Positions 18,083-26,937 are shown, counted from the first letter of the stretch. The stretch is DNA of 42,863 bases from Candidatus Butyricicoccus avicola (GCA_019119435.1 DWWZ01000010.1:1-42863), one strand, 5' to 3'. Numbers and translations: made by a program. Notes: a model not told the origin generated them from the sequence alone.

Positions 18083-18637
18083 ATGGATAAGACGAGAATG
18101 TTTACCTTTGCCGGCCGGGTGCTCAAAAATCTGTTTCACAAGCCGGCCACGGTCCAGTATCCGTTCCAGCCGGCCAACTACCCGGAACGGATGCGCGGGC
18201 ACGTTGTGATTCGGATCGAGGACTGTATCAGCTGTGGCCTGTGCATGCGCGCCTGCCCATCCGGGGCGATCGCGGTCGACCGCCAGGCGGGGACCTGGAA
18301 GATCGCGCGGTTTGACTGCGTGCAGTGTGGAAGCTGCGTGTTGGCCTGCCCGAAGAAGTGCCTGCACATGGAGAAAGGGTACACAGCGCCCGACATACAA
18401 AAGAAGACCGAGACCTTCACAAAGCCTGCCGCACAGGCCGCGCCGGCAGCCGGCGGCGGCAAACCGGCTGCCGATGCCGACAAGTGCGTATACTGTACGC
18501 TGTGCGCAAAGAAATGTCCACAGCAGGCCATCACGGTCGACCGCGCGGCCAAGATCTGGAAGCTGGACGCAGAGAAGTGCGTGGGCTGTGGGATCTGCGC
18601 GGGTGCGTGCCCTAAAAAGGCGATCGAGATGAAATAA
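18083..18637 (+). CDS. echF: Ech-type hydrogenase ferredoxin subunit (EchF) with four [4Fe-4S] motifs
   Basis: CISCGLCMRACP, CVQCGSCVLACP, CVYCTLCAKKCP, CVGCGICAGACP; Ala/Pro-rich linker between halves. Confidence 0.88.
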   Translation: MDKTRMFTFAGRVLKNLFHKPATVQYPFQPANYPERMRGHVVIRIEDCISCGLCMRACPSGAIAVDRQAGTWKIARFDCVQCGSCVLACPKKCLHMEKGYTAPDIQKKTETFTKPAAQAAPAAGGGKPAADADKCVYCTLCAKKCPQQAITVDRAAKIWKLDAEKCVGCGICAGACPKKAIEMK

Positions 18638-18644
18638 TGCGTGC

Positions 18645-18686
18645 AAAAAACCGTACCAGACGCATGCGTCTGGTACGGTTTTTTTG
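18645..18686 (+). terminator. Rho-independent terminator of ech operon
   Basis: Perfect palindrome AAAAAACCGTACCAGACGCATGCGTCTGGTACGGTTTTTT. Confidence 0.9.
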
Positions 18687-18709
18687 TGCTGGGCCGGGAA
18701 TATACGCAA

Positions 18710-18738
18710 TAAAAAAGGAACGCCTTTCGGCGTTCCTA
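18710..18738 (-). terminator. Rho-independent terminator of GPH symporter gene
   Basis: aaaaaaggaacgcc-tttc-ggcgttcct; T6 run on the minus strand. Confidence 0.8.
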
Positions 18739-18773
18739 AAAAATGCGGGATGCGAGGGGACTGCGGGGATTGA

Positions 18774-20162
18774 TTACAGTTCGCCGCACATCTCACGCGC
18801 AGCAAGCTCCTGCATGATCGACGGGTACTTCTTGTCCAGCTGGTACAGCAGGCCGACGATCAGGACGGTACCCCAGATGAGGATGGGGGAGAATTTATAG
18901 ATATTGGCAATGGCAGTGATGGCCGATTCGGGCTGCACCACGTTCTGGGCCGTCGAGCTGATATAGCCGAAGGCCGACATGATGCTGGTCATGCAGGCGC
19001 TCGCAACGCCCGAACCGATCTTGGTGCCGACCGAACCGCCGGCAAAGATAAAGCTTTCCTGGCGCAGGTGGGTCTTCCACTGGCCGAACTCGACTACGTC
19101 GCCGATCATGCCGAAGACGAAGGCGTTGAGCGGCGCCTCGCCGATCGCGCGGATGACCGTCGTGATCAGGCACCATGTAAAGCTGGTCGGGTTAAGCAGG
19201 AACAGGGCATGGCCGCCAAGCGCGATGACCGAGCCGATGACGACCAGGTTGCGCTTGCCCAGGCGGTCGCGCACCAGCGGGCACAGGAAGATAACAAAGA
19301 CGATGACCAGGGTCTCGACCAGGTACAGGGTGCTGTACATCCAGTCATCGTTGTGGAAGACATACTTGCAGTAGTAGGGCAGGATGGTGCCGATGACCGT
19401 CTGGCTGACGTTCTGGAACATCCAGAGGATCAGGACCGCCCAGAAATACTGGTTGGTCGCGATGGCCTTGAGGGTGCGGCCGACCGGTACGTGCTGGTTT
19501 TCCTGCTTCTTGACCGCCTCGATCTCGACGGTCTCCTTGCAGCGCACAAAGCAGAACAGCAGCATGGCAAACGCGAGTATCGCCCAAAGGCCCATGCACT
19601 TGACCCAGGCCATCTGGTCGTCGCCAAAGACCTTGACGAGCGGCAGGGTGAAGGTGACGGCAATGATCTTGCCAAACTGGGCCATGCCCACGCGGAAGAC
19701 CGAGAGGATATCGCGCTCATGCGAATCACGGGTCATCATGGCCGAGAGCGAGCCGTAAGGCAGGTTGACCGCCGTGTAGCACACGGTCGTGCAGAAGTTG
19801 TAGGTCACAAAGATATAGAGTGCCTGCAGGAATCCGTCTGTGTGGGGGACGGTGAAGAGCAGGACAGCAGAAAGCGCAAAGGGGATCGCCATCCACAAAA
19901 GCCAGGGACGGGATTGGCCGTATTTGGATTTTGTCCGCGCGACGATGAAGCCCATGACGACATCGGAAAAACCGTCAAATACACGCGAGATAAGCATAAC
20001 TGTACCGACTGTCACGGCAGATACGCCGACATAATCGGTGTAGAAGAAAATCAGCAGCGCGCTGATCATGCCGAATACAATGTTGCATGCTACGTCACCG
20101 CCGCCATAGGCGACACGGGTCAGAAATGGGATGCGTCCGGCAGTTTCGGTTTCTTTTTTCAT
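18774..20162 (-). CDS. GPH-family (glycoside/pentoside/hexuronide:cation) symporter, MFS
   Basis: 462 aa; FFYTDYVGVSAVTVGTVMLISRVFDGFSDVVMGFIVARTKSKYGQSRPWLLW, GEAPLNAFVFGMIGDVVEFGQWKT. Confidence 0.9.
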   Translation of the reverse strand: MKKETETAGRIPFLTRVAYGGGDVACNIVFGMISALLIFFYTDYVGVSAVTVGTVMLISRVFDGFSDVVMGFIVARTKSKYGQSRPWLLWMAIPFALSAVLLFTVPHTDGFLQALYIFVTYNFCTTVCYTAVNLPYGSLSAMMTRDSHERDILSVFRVGMAQFGKIIAVTFTLPLVKVFGDDQMAWVKCMGLWAILAFAMLLFCFVRCKETVEIEAVKKQENQHVPVGRTLKAIATNQYFWAVLILWMFQNVSQTVIGTILPYYCKYVFHNDDWMYSTLYLVETLVIVFVIFLCPLVRDRLGKRNLVVIGSVIALGGHALFLLNPTSFTWCLITTVIRAIGEAPLNAFVFGMIGDVVEFGQWKTHLRQESFIFAGGSVGTKIGSGVASACMTSIMSAFGYISSTAQNVVQPESAITAIANIYKFSPILIWGTVLIVGLLYQLDKKYPSIMQELAAREMCGEL

Positions 20163-20662
20163 TGGTCCTCACTTTCCGCGCAGCGGAATCTGCGTCCCGC
20201 CGTCCGCAAAGGCGCGGCAGACAGCCAGTTGTGCTGCACAACAAATCTAGGCGATAGTATAGCAGGAAAATGTGTGCATACACAATGGTGCATCTGAACA
20301 ATATAGACATAATAAGATACAGATTATTGTGCAAAATGCGCATAACGCAAAAAATACTGCAAAAATTTAAGTTCAGAATAAAAAAGAAATATAGAGAAAT
20401 AAATGCGAAATTTTCAAAATAAATATGCGAAAAATGCTGATATTTTTTAAAAATATGCAAAAAATTTAAAAAATAAGAAAATAAGGAGATAAAATGATTC
20501 CGAACAAAAATAAAAAGAATAAATTTATTTAAGAAATATTTTATGGACAAAATACACGAATAAATTTAAAAAGAAAAGTTATGTAAAAGCATAAAATATA
20601 AATAAAATGCCGAATAAAAAAATTAAATTTTATGGTGCAAATAGCCTGAAATGCGCGGCGAC

Positions 20663-20692
20663 TTTACGGTATTCACACAGATATGTTATAAT
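20663..20692 (+). promoter_or_regulatory. Candidate extended -10 promoter of the EAL gene
   Basis: TTTACG - 18 nt - TATAAT with TGn extension (ATGTTATAAT). Confidence 0.5.
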
Positions 20693-20824
20693 ATCAATAA
20701 ATCCAAATCGCAGGAAAACGGATACTTTGCAAGGGAACTGTGCTGCTTGGGCCGCCTGACCCGTTCGCAACCCGATCTGAACGGAACTGCGCGGCGGAAA
20801 TCGCAGCACACGGAGGCAAAAAAT

Positions 20825-23113
20825 ATGAATGAAGAGAGAATGCGCAAGCGGCTCGTGCGCATGACCATCGTCATGGTGGTGGTCAGCTTCCTGCTGCTCG
20901 CGTGCGCGGGTGTGATTATTGGTTCCATCTGGAACGCGCAGAGAAGTTCTTATGAGGCGCAGCTGCAGGCCACGGTGACCGAGCACAAACTCAGCCTCGG
21001 CCGTGAGATGTCCTCCAATATCCGCACGCTGCAAACCTTGTCAGCTTTTATCGAAAATACGCCGGATTTGACCTTCCAGGACCTGGCAGAAGGCCTGCCC
21101 AGCTCACAGAGCGCCGCGAATTTTATCCGGATGGGCTATTATGCAGTTGAGGGCGAGGGCATCCGTGTCACCTTTGGCGGTGAACTGGAGCTGGACGTAC
21201 CCTATGAGAGCCTAAATCCTGCCATCCAGCAGGCCATCGCGCAGGCGTGGCAGGGGCAGGCCTCCATCTCGGAAGTGTATTTCAGCGAGGACTTTGACGA
21301 AAATACGGTGGGCTATGCCGTTCCGGTCTATGACAAGGCGGGGCAGACTGTGGGTGCGCTCATTGGCCTGGAAACGCTGGACACCTTCCAGCAGCTATTG
21401 GAGACGACCACCGAACTGGACACCCGGCTGGATCTGAGCTGGATCAATGAGGAAGGCGAGTTCTTGGCCTGGTCGGGCGGGCAGGTCGGTGAACAGTCTA
21501 ACCTGTTCACGGCGGACTTCCTATCCGAGGCGGATATTGCTGCGGCACAGCAGGCCATGCAGGCCGATCAGACCTACCGCTGTGACATCACGTTATATGG
21601 ACAGAAATACCCGTTTTATTTTGATCCCATTGGGGAGCATCACTGGTACCTCGTATGCCTCGATTGGTCGCAGGGCATGGACAGCCCGGTCTATCCGTTC
21701 CTGGTCGTGACCGGACTGGGCCTCGGCGCAATCGTCCTGCTGTGCATCCTGCTCATTGCGTATGGCTACCACACCCTGCACCGCAACAGCCGGGAACTTA
21801 TCCGGCTGGCCTACTATGACCGGCTGACCGGCTGCTACAACCTGGAGCGATTTCAACAGGCCTGTACCGATACGCTTTCCCACGGGAGCGGTTACAGCAT
21901 TGTAGTGCTCAATATCCGGCGTTTTCAGTACATCAATGAGATCTTTGGGCGCAGCCAGGCCGACCGCTTGCTGTGCGATATCGCAGACATCCTACAGGAC
22001 AGCCTGCACCAGAACGAGTGCTGCAGCCGCTACATGGGCGACCAGTTTTATCTGCTGATGCAGGCCGTCGATCCGGACAGGCTGAAACAGCGGCTGCTCG
22101 GCATCATGGGGCGCATCAGCGGCATTTTCGAGCAGACAGGCCGAAACTATCCCATCGTCCTATATGCGGGCGCCGCGATCGGGACACCGTCCATGGCGGG
22201 GGAACAGGCAGCAAAGACGCTGCTGCATCAGGCTGAATTTGCGCTCAAGCATGTGCGGGACCGGCATGAAAATATGGTCGCTTTCTATAATGACGACATG
22301 CATGCCGCCGACGCCCAACAGAACAACATAGAAAGCAGCATGCGGTATGCACTGTCAACCGGGCAGTTCCAGATGTGGCTGCAACCCAAAATGGACCTGC
22401 AGACCGGAGTCCTGTGCGGCGCCGAGGCGCTTGTCCGCTGGGTCCGCCCGGATGGCGGGATGTTTTATCCAAATGAGTTCATCCCACTCTTTGAGCGCAA
22501 CGGCTTTTGCACCGAATTCGACCTCTACATGGTGGAGCGGGCCTGTGCCTGCCTGCGGGCGTGGATGGACGCGGGCATCCAACCGGTGCCGATCTCGGTC
22601 AACCAGTCCAAACTGCTCTTTTACCAGAGTGATTATGTGAATAAGCTGTGCGCGCTGACCGACCAGTACGGCGTGCCGCGCACCTTGATCGTGCTGGAGA
22701 TCCTGGAGGGTCTGGCGGCAGAAAACCTGGACGAGCTCAATAAGACCATCGAACAGCTGCGCGCATGCGGCTTCCGCCTGTCGCTCGACGATTTTGGCAG
22801 CGGATACTCCTCGCTGACCATCCTAGCACGGCTTTCCATCGACGAGGTCAAGCTGGATCGCAGTTTCCTGCTGGGGATGTCGCGGCAGGAGAGCGACGGC
22901 CAGCAAAAGCTGCTGCGCAACGTGGTGCGCCTGGCACGAGACCTCGGCCTGCGCACGGTCGTAGAGGGCATCGAGACCGCCGAGAACGCCGCCCTCGTGC
23001 GGTCGGTCGGGTGTGACGTCGGTCAGGGATACTATTACAGTCGCCCGATCAGCGTGGCAGATTTTGAGGCCAAATATTTTTCGGATAAACTGCCGCCAAA
23101 GGCCGACTTGTGA
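20825..23113 (+). CDS. Membrane-anchored extracytoplasmic sensor-GGDEF(degenerate)-EAL c-di-GMP phosphodiesterase
   Basis: Two TM segments flank an extracytoplasmic domain; RYMGDQF replaces GGDEF; EAL motifs GAEALVRW, LDDFGSGYSSL, KLDRSFL, VVEGIET are present. Confidence 0.9.
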   Translation: MNEERMRKRLVRMTIVMVVVSFLLLACAGVIIGSIWNAQRSSYEAQLQATVTEHKLSLGREMSSNIRTLQTLSAFIENTPDLTFQDLAEGLPSSQSAANFIRMGYYAVEGEGIRVTFGGELELDVPYESLNPAIQQAIAQAWQGQASISEVYFSEDFDENTVGYAVPVYDKAGQTVGALIGLETLDTFQQLLETTTELDTRLDLSWINEEGEFLAWSGGQVGEQSNLFTADFLSEADIAAAQQAMQADQTYRCDITLYGQKYPFYFDPIGEHHWYLVCLDWSQGMDSPVYPFLVVTGLGLGAIVLLCILLIAYGYHTLHRNSRELIRLAYYDRLTGCYNLERFQQACTDTLSHGSGYSIVVLNIRRFQYINEIFGRSQADRLLCDIADILQDSLHQNECCSRYMGDQFYLLMQAVDPDRLKQRLLGIMGRISGIFEQTGRNYPIVLYAGAAIGTPSMAGEQAAKTLLHQAEFALKHVRDRHENMVAFYNDDMHAADAQQNNIESSMRYALSTGQFQMWLQPKMDLQTGVLCGAEALVRWVRPDGGMFYPNEFIPLFERNGFCTEFDLYMVERACACLRAWMDAGIQPVPISVNQSKLLFYQSDYVNKLCALTDQYGVPRTLIVLEILEGLAAENLDELNKTIEQLRACGFRLSLDDFGSGYSSLTILARLSIDEVKLDRSFLLGMSRQESDGQQKLLRNVVRLARDLGLRTVVEGIETAENAALVRSVGCDVGQGYYYSRPISVADFEAKYFSDKLPPKADL

Positions 23114-23162
23114 CCAGCCCTGCCGTGCCAGACAGACCAGCAAAAATTTGTGCAAAATTGCC

Positions 23163-23191
23163 TTTGCAAAATAGCAGGCAGCCGGTATAAT
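23163..23191 (+). promoter_or_regulatory. Candidate promoter driving a short terminated transcript
   Basis: TTTGCA - 17 nt - TATAAT (or TTGCAA - 16 nt). Confidence 0.6.
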
Positions 23192-23198
23192 GAATTAT

Positions 23199-23250
23199 AG
23201 ACGTGTAGCATACACTGCGTAAATCCAGTTGTGTGCTGCACGTCTTTTTT
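23199..23250 (+). terminator. Rho-independent terminator / attenuator-like hairpin
   Basis: AGACGTGTAGCATACA...TGTGTGCTGCACGTCT (two G-U wobbles) followed by T6. Confidence 0.8.
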
Positions 23251-23282
23251 CATAAGTTATGGCAAAACAGGAGGAATGTACA

Positions 23283-23393
23283 ATGCCAAAAGACAGGAAA
23301 CAGGGGATGGTTTTCGGGGTCATCATGTCATATGCGATGGCCTACGGCATGGAGATCTATAACATCGCCATCAAGGAAGGCATACCGTTGTTT
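23283..23393 (+). pseudogene. Truncated DUF2798-like membrane protein
   Basis: MPKDRKQGMVFGVIMSYAMAYGMEIYNIAIKEG resembles the family N-terminus; homology ends and the frame runs into a terminator hairpin. Confidence 0.55.
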
Positions 23394-23406
23394 CAAGTGA
23401 GGGATA

Positions 23407-23440
23407 GGGCCTGCCCGCTTGTGGGCAGGCCCATTTTTTT
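23407..23440 (+). terminator. Rho-independent terminator
   Basis: gggcctgccc-gcttgt-gggcaggccc followed by a T7 run. Confidence 0.85.
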
Positions 23441-23446
23441 GGCCGT

Positions 23447-24691
23447 CTATGTGGGGCGGCGCAGGGCGGGGATGAGGGCGGAAAGCACAATTGCCACAAG
23501 CCCTGCCGAAAAGCCGTTGTTATATAGATTCATGCCGGCGACCGGGGAACTGGTGCACAGTACGACCGACGCATGCAGGAAACCGGCCAGCACGCCGTAA
23601 GGCCAGCCGAACCGGCCGCTGACCGGGGCGAGCGCCGTACAGAACAGGCCGGCAAGCTGTACGGCGCTGTCGGACAGCGACCAGTGCATGCAGACGCTGC
23701 CCAGCACCACGCCGCCCATCACAGGGAGCATGTTGCGCGCGTGCTTGCCATAGGCCGAGAAGCCCAAGATGGTCAGGATGGCACCCAAGGTTGGGCCGTT
23801 GAGGTCGCCGCCCGTGCACAACAGGAAGCCCAGGGCAATCACGCCGTTGGTGCCCATGTTGATGAGCGTCGGGGCGGGGCCGAACTGTACCAGGTAGTCG
23901 CTGGGGGCGCGGCCGCTGGTGCGCAGCAATGCGCGATACCCGCGCAGGGCGGCGCTGGGCGGCTGGCCGCACAGGAAGAGCCCGGCGAGCAGCAGGAGGG
24001 CGCATAGCCCGAAAGACAGCAGCAGCACGGGCAGCGGCCGCCCGGATGCCCAGCGGTACTGCACGGCCGGCGCCGCCCCGAGGGCATTCATGAGCGGGAC
24101 GATGAGAAAGGCGGCCAGGCCGCAGGCAAAGCCGGTGTTATACAGGTTCATGCCGCGCTGGAGCCGATAGGTGTAGGCGGCGAGGGCGGGCAGCAGGAAC
24201 CCGATGGCCGCACCGGCCAGGATGCCGGCGGGCAGGGTGCCCCAGCCGTTGTCCAGCACGAAATAGCTGACCACGGGCGCAAGGGCAGTCGCGGTCAAGC
24301 CGGCTGCGGCATAGCGGCCGAAAGGCTCACGCCGGTACCAGGCGTACAGACGCGCGCCCAGCAGGATGGGCCACAGGTTGAGGCCGTTTTTGCCGAAAAG
24401 GGCAAAACCTGACATCAGGCCCACGACGACCAGGGCGCTGCCGTCAAAGGGCGTATGGGCGTGCTGCAATGTGGCGATACTGATTGCGGCGACCAGCCCT
24501 GCATTCACTAGAGCCGGCCCAGGCCCGGCGACCAGCATATAGTCGGTGATCAGGGCGTCTTCGGTCAGCACGATCTGGGCCAGCCCGGGCCCGAGCTGGC
24601 CGGCCGGCGTGATTACAAATCCGGCTGCAGCGAGTAGGGCGCTATATGCCCACAGGAGGGGCAGCACAGGGGAGGTATTCGGCGGCGCCAT
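23447..24691 (-). CDS. DUF1576-like polytopic membrane protein
   Basis: 414 aa; repeated MNLYNxGFxxGL signature and DY..(A/F)GP.P.L(V/I)N motif. Confidence 0.72.
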   Translation of the reverse strand: MAPPNTSPVLPLLWAYSALLAAAGFVITPAGQLGPGLAQIVLTEDALITDYMLVAGPGPALVNAGLVAAISIATLQHAHTPFDGSALVVVGLMSGFALFGKNGLNLWPILLGARLYAWYRREPFGRYAAAGLTATALAPVVSYFVLDNGWGTLPAGILAGAAIGFLLPALAAYTYRLQRGMNLYNTGFACGLAAFLIVPLMNALGAAPAVQYRWASGRPLPVLLLSFGLCALLLLAGLFLCGQPPSAALRGYRALLRTSGRAPSDYLVQFGPAPTLINMGTNGVIALGFLLCTGGDLNGPTLGAILTILGFSAYGKHARNMLPVMGGVVLGSVCMHWSLSDSAVQLAGLFCTALAPVSGRFGWPYGVLAGFLHASVVLCTSSPVAGMNLYNNGFSAGLVAIVLSALIPALRRPT

Positions 24692-24766
24692 GCAGCAAGG
24701 CCTCCTTTGGCGGCAGACAGAGCGCGCGGGCTGCCCACCGGCATGGAGGCAGCCCGCGCAGGGCGG

Positions 24767-25306
24767 TTACATGGTCACGTGGCGCGCCAGGAAGCTGGCT
24801 GCGGTCTGACTGAGCTTGCTTTCGACCTCGGTCGCAACCGCGTCCGGCGCGTCGGACAGCAGGGCGACGCAGCCGGTCACATCGCCCTCCGAGATGATGG
24901 GCGCGGCGACAATGACATGATAGGGATCGTTTTCCGACACATGCAGGTCGGTATCCGAGCCGGTGTGCTCATAGATGTGGCGCTGCTCCATGAGCAGTTC
25001 CAGGTCGTTCGAGATGGATTTTTCAAAGATCTCCTTTTTTGCACCGCCGGCCGCTGCGATGACCGCGTCCCGGTCACAGATGGCGCAGGATAGCCCGGCT
25101 GTGCGCGAGAGCGCCTCGGCCAGCTCGCTGGCAAAGGTTCCAAGCTCGCCCATGGGGGAATATTTTTTAAAGATGACTTCTCCGTCCCGGTCGGTGTAGA
25201 TCTCCAGGGGATCGCCCTCGCGGATGCGCATGGTGCGGCGGATCTCCTTGGGGATTACGACGCGGCCGAGGTCATCAATGCGGCGCACGATGCCCGTAGC
25301 TTTCAT
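24767..25306 (-). CDS. spoVT: Stage V sporulation protein T (AbrB-type regulator)
   Basis: MKATGIVRRIDDLGRVVIPKEIRRTMRIREGDPLEIYTDRDGEVIFKKYSPMGEL is the SpoVT N-terminus; GAF-like C-terminal domain. Confidence 0.95.
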   Translation of the reverse strand: MKATGIVRRIDDLGRVVIPKEIRRTMRIREGDPLEIYTDRDGEVIFKKYSPMGELGTFASELAEALSRTAGLSCAICDRDAVIAAAGGAKKEIFEKSISNDLELLMEQRHIYEHTGSDTDLHVSENDPYHVIVAAPIISEGDVTGCVALLSDAPDAVATEVESKLSQTAASFLARHVTM

Positions 25307-25354
25307 ATTCGTATCTCCTCCCAGAATCGGAATGTTCTTTCTTGATCATGCTGG

Positions 25355-25383
25355 TAGTATTTGCGCGAAGCTTGCAAATATGT
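25355..25383 (-). promoter_or_regulatory. Candidate sigma-G/F-like promoter for spoVT
   Basis: Minus strand ACATA - N17 - AATACTA (one mismatch to CATNHTA). Confidence 0.35.
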
Positions 25384-25738
25384 AATGTGCGCGCGCCCCG
25401 CGCGGTGAGAAAAAACAGCACACAAGAAAAAAATTGGAAAGTGACGCACAATTGGCCGGATTCTGGAAAAATTTCGGATAAAGCACAAATTCGCCGAAAA
25501 AAGTTTGGAACCACAGAAAAACAGGCAAAAGCGCGCGCTGGGAAGATGTCAGATTGACGAAAAGCGTTAAACTTTTATTAGACAAAATTGTGAAAGCGAC
25601 GAAATGTATTAAAATACGAAAAAAAATTATACATTTAGATTAAACAGGTGTATAATACAAGAAAGTTGTTCCATACGGACAGGTGTATGTCCGCTGGGGA
25701 CGACGGAACCCAAACAGCAAATGAGGGAGGAAACGAAA

Positions 25739-26917
25739 ATGAAAAAGGTACTGAGCCTGCTGCTGGCGGCGGCCATGTGCACAAGCGTGCTGGCTGGCTG
25801 CGGAAACAGCGCTGGCGACACGGCAGACACCAGCTCGGACAACGGCGCCGAGAGCACGGCGGCTGCATTTAAGATTGGCGGCACCGGCCCGCTGACCGGT
25901 GACGCGGCGATTTACGGCAATGCCGTCAAGAACGGCGCGCAGATCGCAGTGGATGAGATCAACGCCGAGGGCGGCATCCAGATCGAGTGGAACATGGAAG
26001 ACGACGAGAACGACCCCGAGAAGGCGGTCTCGGCCTACAATAACCTCAAGGACTGGGGCATGCAGTTGTCCCTGGGTTCGGTTACGAGCAAGCCCGGTGA
26101 GGCCACCGCAACCGAAAACTATGCAGACCGCATCTTCGCCCTGACCCCGTCGGCATCCTCGACCGCGGTCACCGAGGGCAAGGACAACGTCTTCCAGATG
26201 TGCTTTACCGACCCCAACCAGGGCACGGCTTCGGCAGACTATATTGCAGACAACCAGCTGGGCACCAAGATTGCCGTCATCTATAAGAACGACGACGTCT
26301 ACTCGTCCGGTATCTTCGAAAAGTTCCAGGCAGAGGCTGACGCCAAGGGCCTGAACATTGTGTCGGTCACCACCTTCACCTCTTCGAGCGCGACCGACTT
26401 CTCGGTCCAGCTGAGCGAGGCCAAGAGCGCTGGCGCAGACCTTGTCTTCCTGCCGATCTACTATCAGCCGGCTTCGCTGATCCTGCAGCAGGCCAAGAGC
26501 ATGGACTATGCGCCCAAGTTCTTCGGCGTTGACGGCATGGACGGCATTCTGACCCTGGAAGGCTTCGATACCTCCCTGGCAGAGGGCGTCATGCTGCTGA
26601 CCCCGTTCAACGCGGACGCAACCGACGAGAAGACCCAGAGCTTCGTCACCAAGTACAAGGAGCAGTTCGGCGAGACCCCGAACCAGTTCGCGGCGGACGC
26701 TTACGACTGCATCTATGCGTACAAGGCAGCCATTGAGGCCTCGGGCGCAACGCCTGACATGTCGGCCGAAGAGCTGTGCGATCTGATGATCCAGACCTTC
26801 CCGACCCTGACCTTTGACGGCCTGACCGGCGAGGGCGCGACCTGGGATGCAACGGGCGCGGTTTCCAAGGACCCGAAGGGCATGGTCATCGAAAACGGTG
26901 TATACGTCGGTATGTAA
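25739..26917 (+). CDS. livJ: Branched-chain amino-acid ABC transporter substrate-binding lipoprotein
   Basis: Lipobox LAGC; GGTGPLTGDAAIYGNAVKNGAQIAVDEINAEGG; followed by livHMGF. Confidence 0.92.
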   Translation: MKKVLSLLLAAAMCTSVLAGCGNSAGDTADTSSDNGAESTAAAFKIGGTGPLTGDAAIYGNAVKNGAQIAVDEINAEGGIQIEWNMEDDENDPEKAVSAYNNLKDWGMQLSLGSVTSKPGEATATENYADRIFALTPSASSTAVTEGKDNVFQMCFTDPNQGTASADYIADNQLGTKIAVIYKNDDVYSSGIFEKFQAEADAKGLNIVSVTTFTSSSATDFSVQLSEAKSAGADLVFLPIYYQPASLILQQAKSMDYAPKFFGVDGMDGILTLEGFDTSLAEGVMLLTPFNADATDEKTQSFVTKYKEQFGETPNQFAADAYDCIYAYKAAIEASGATPDMSAEELCDLMIQTFPTLTFDGLTGEGATWDATGAVSKDPKGMVIENGVYVGM

Positions 26918-26937
26918 CGCCAAGTAAATTACACGAA

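Noticed and set aside
19068-20297. 409-aa plus ORF
   Set aside because: Antisense shadow of the GPH symporter; D/R/H/Q-rich translation with no domain.
20095-20550. 151-aa minus ORF rich in F/I/L/Y
   Set aside because: Translation of the AT-rich intergenic tract followed by out-of-frame GPH gene sequence; no coding signature.
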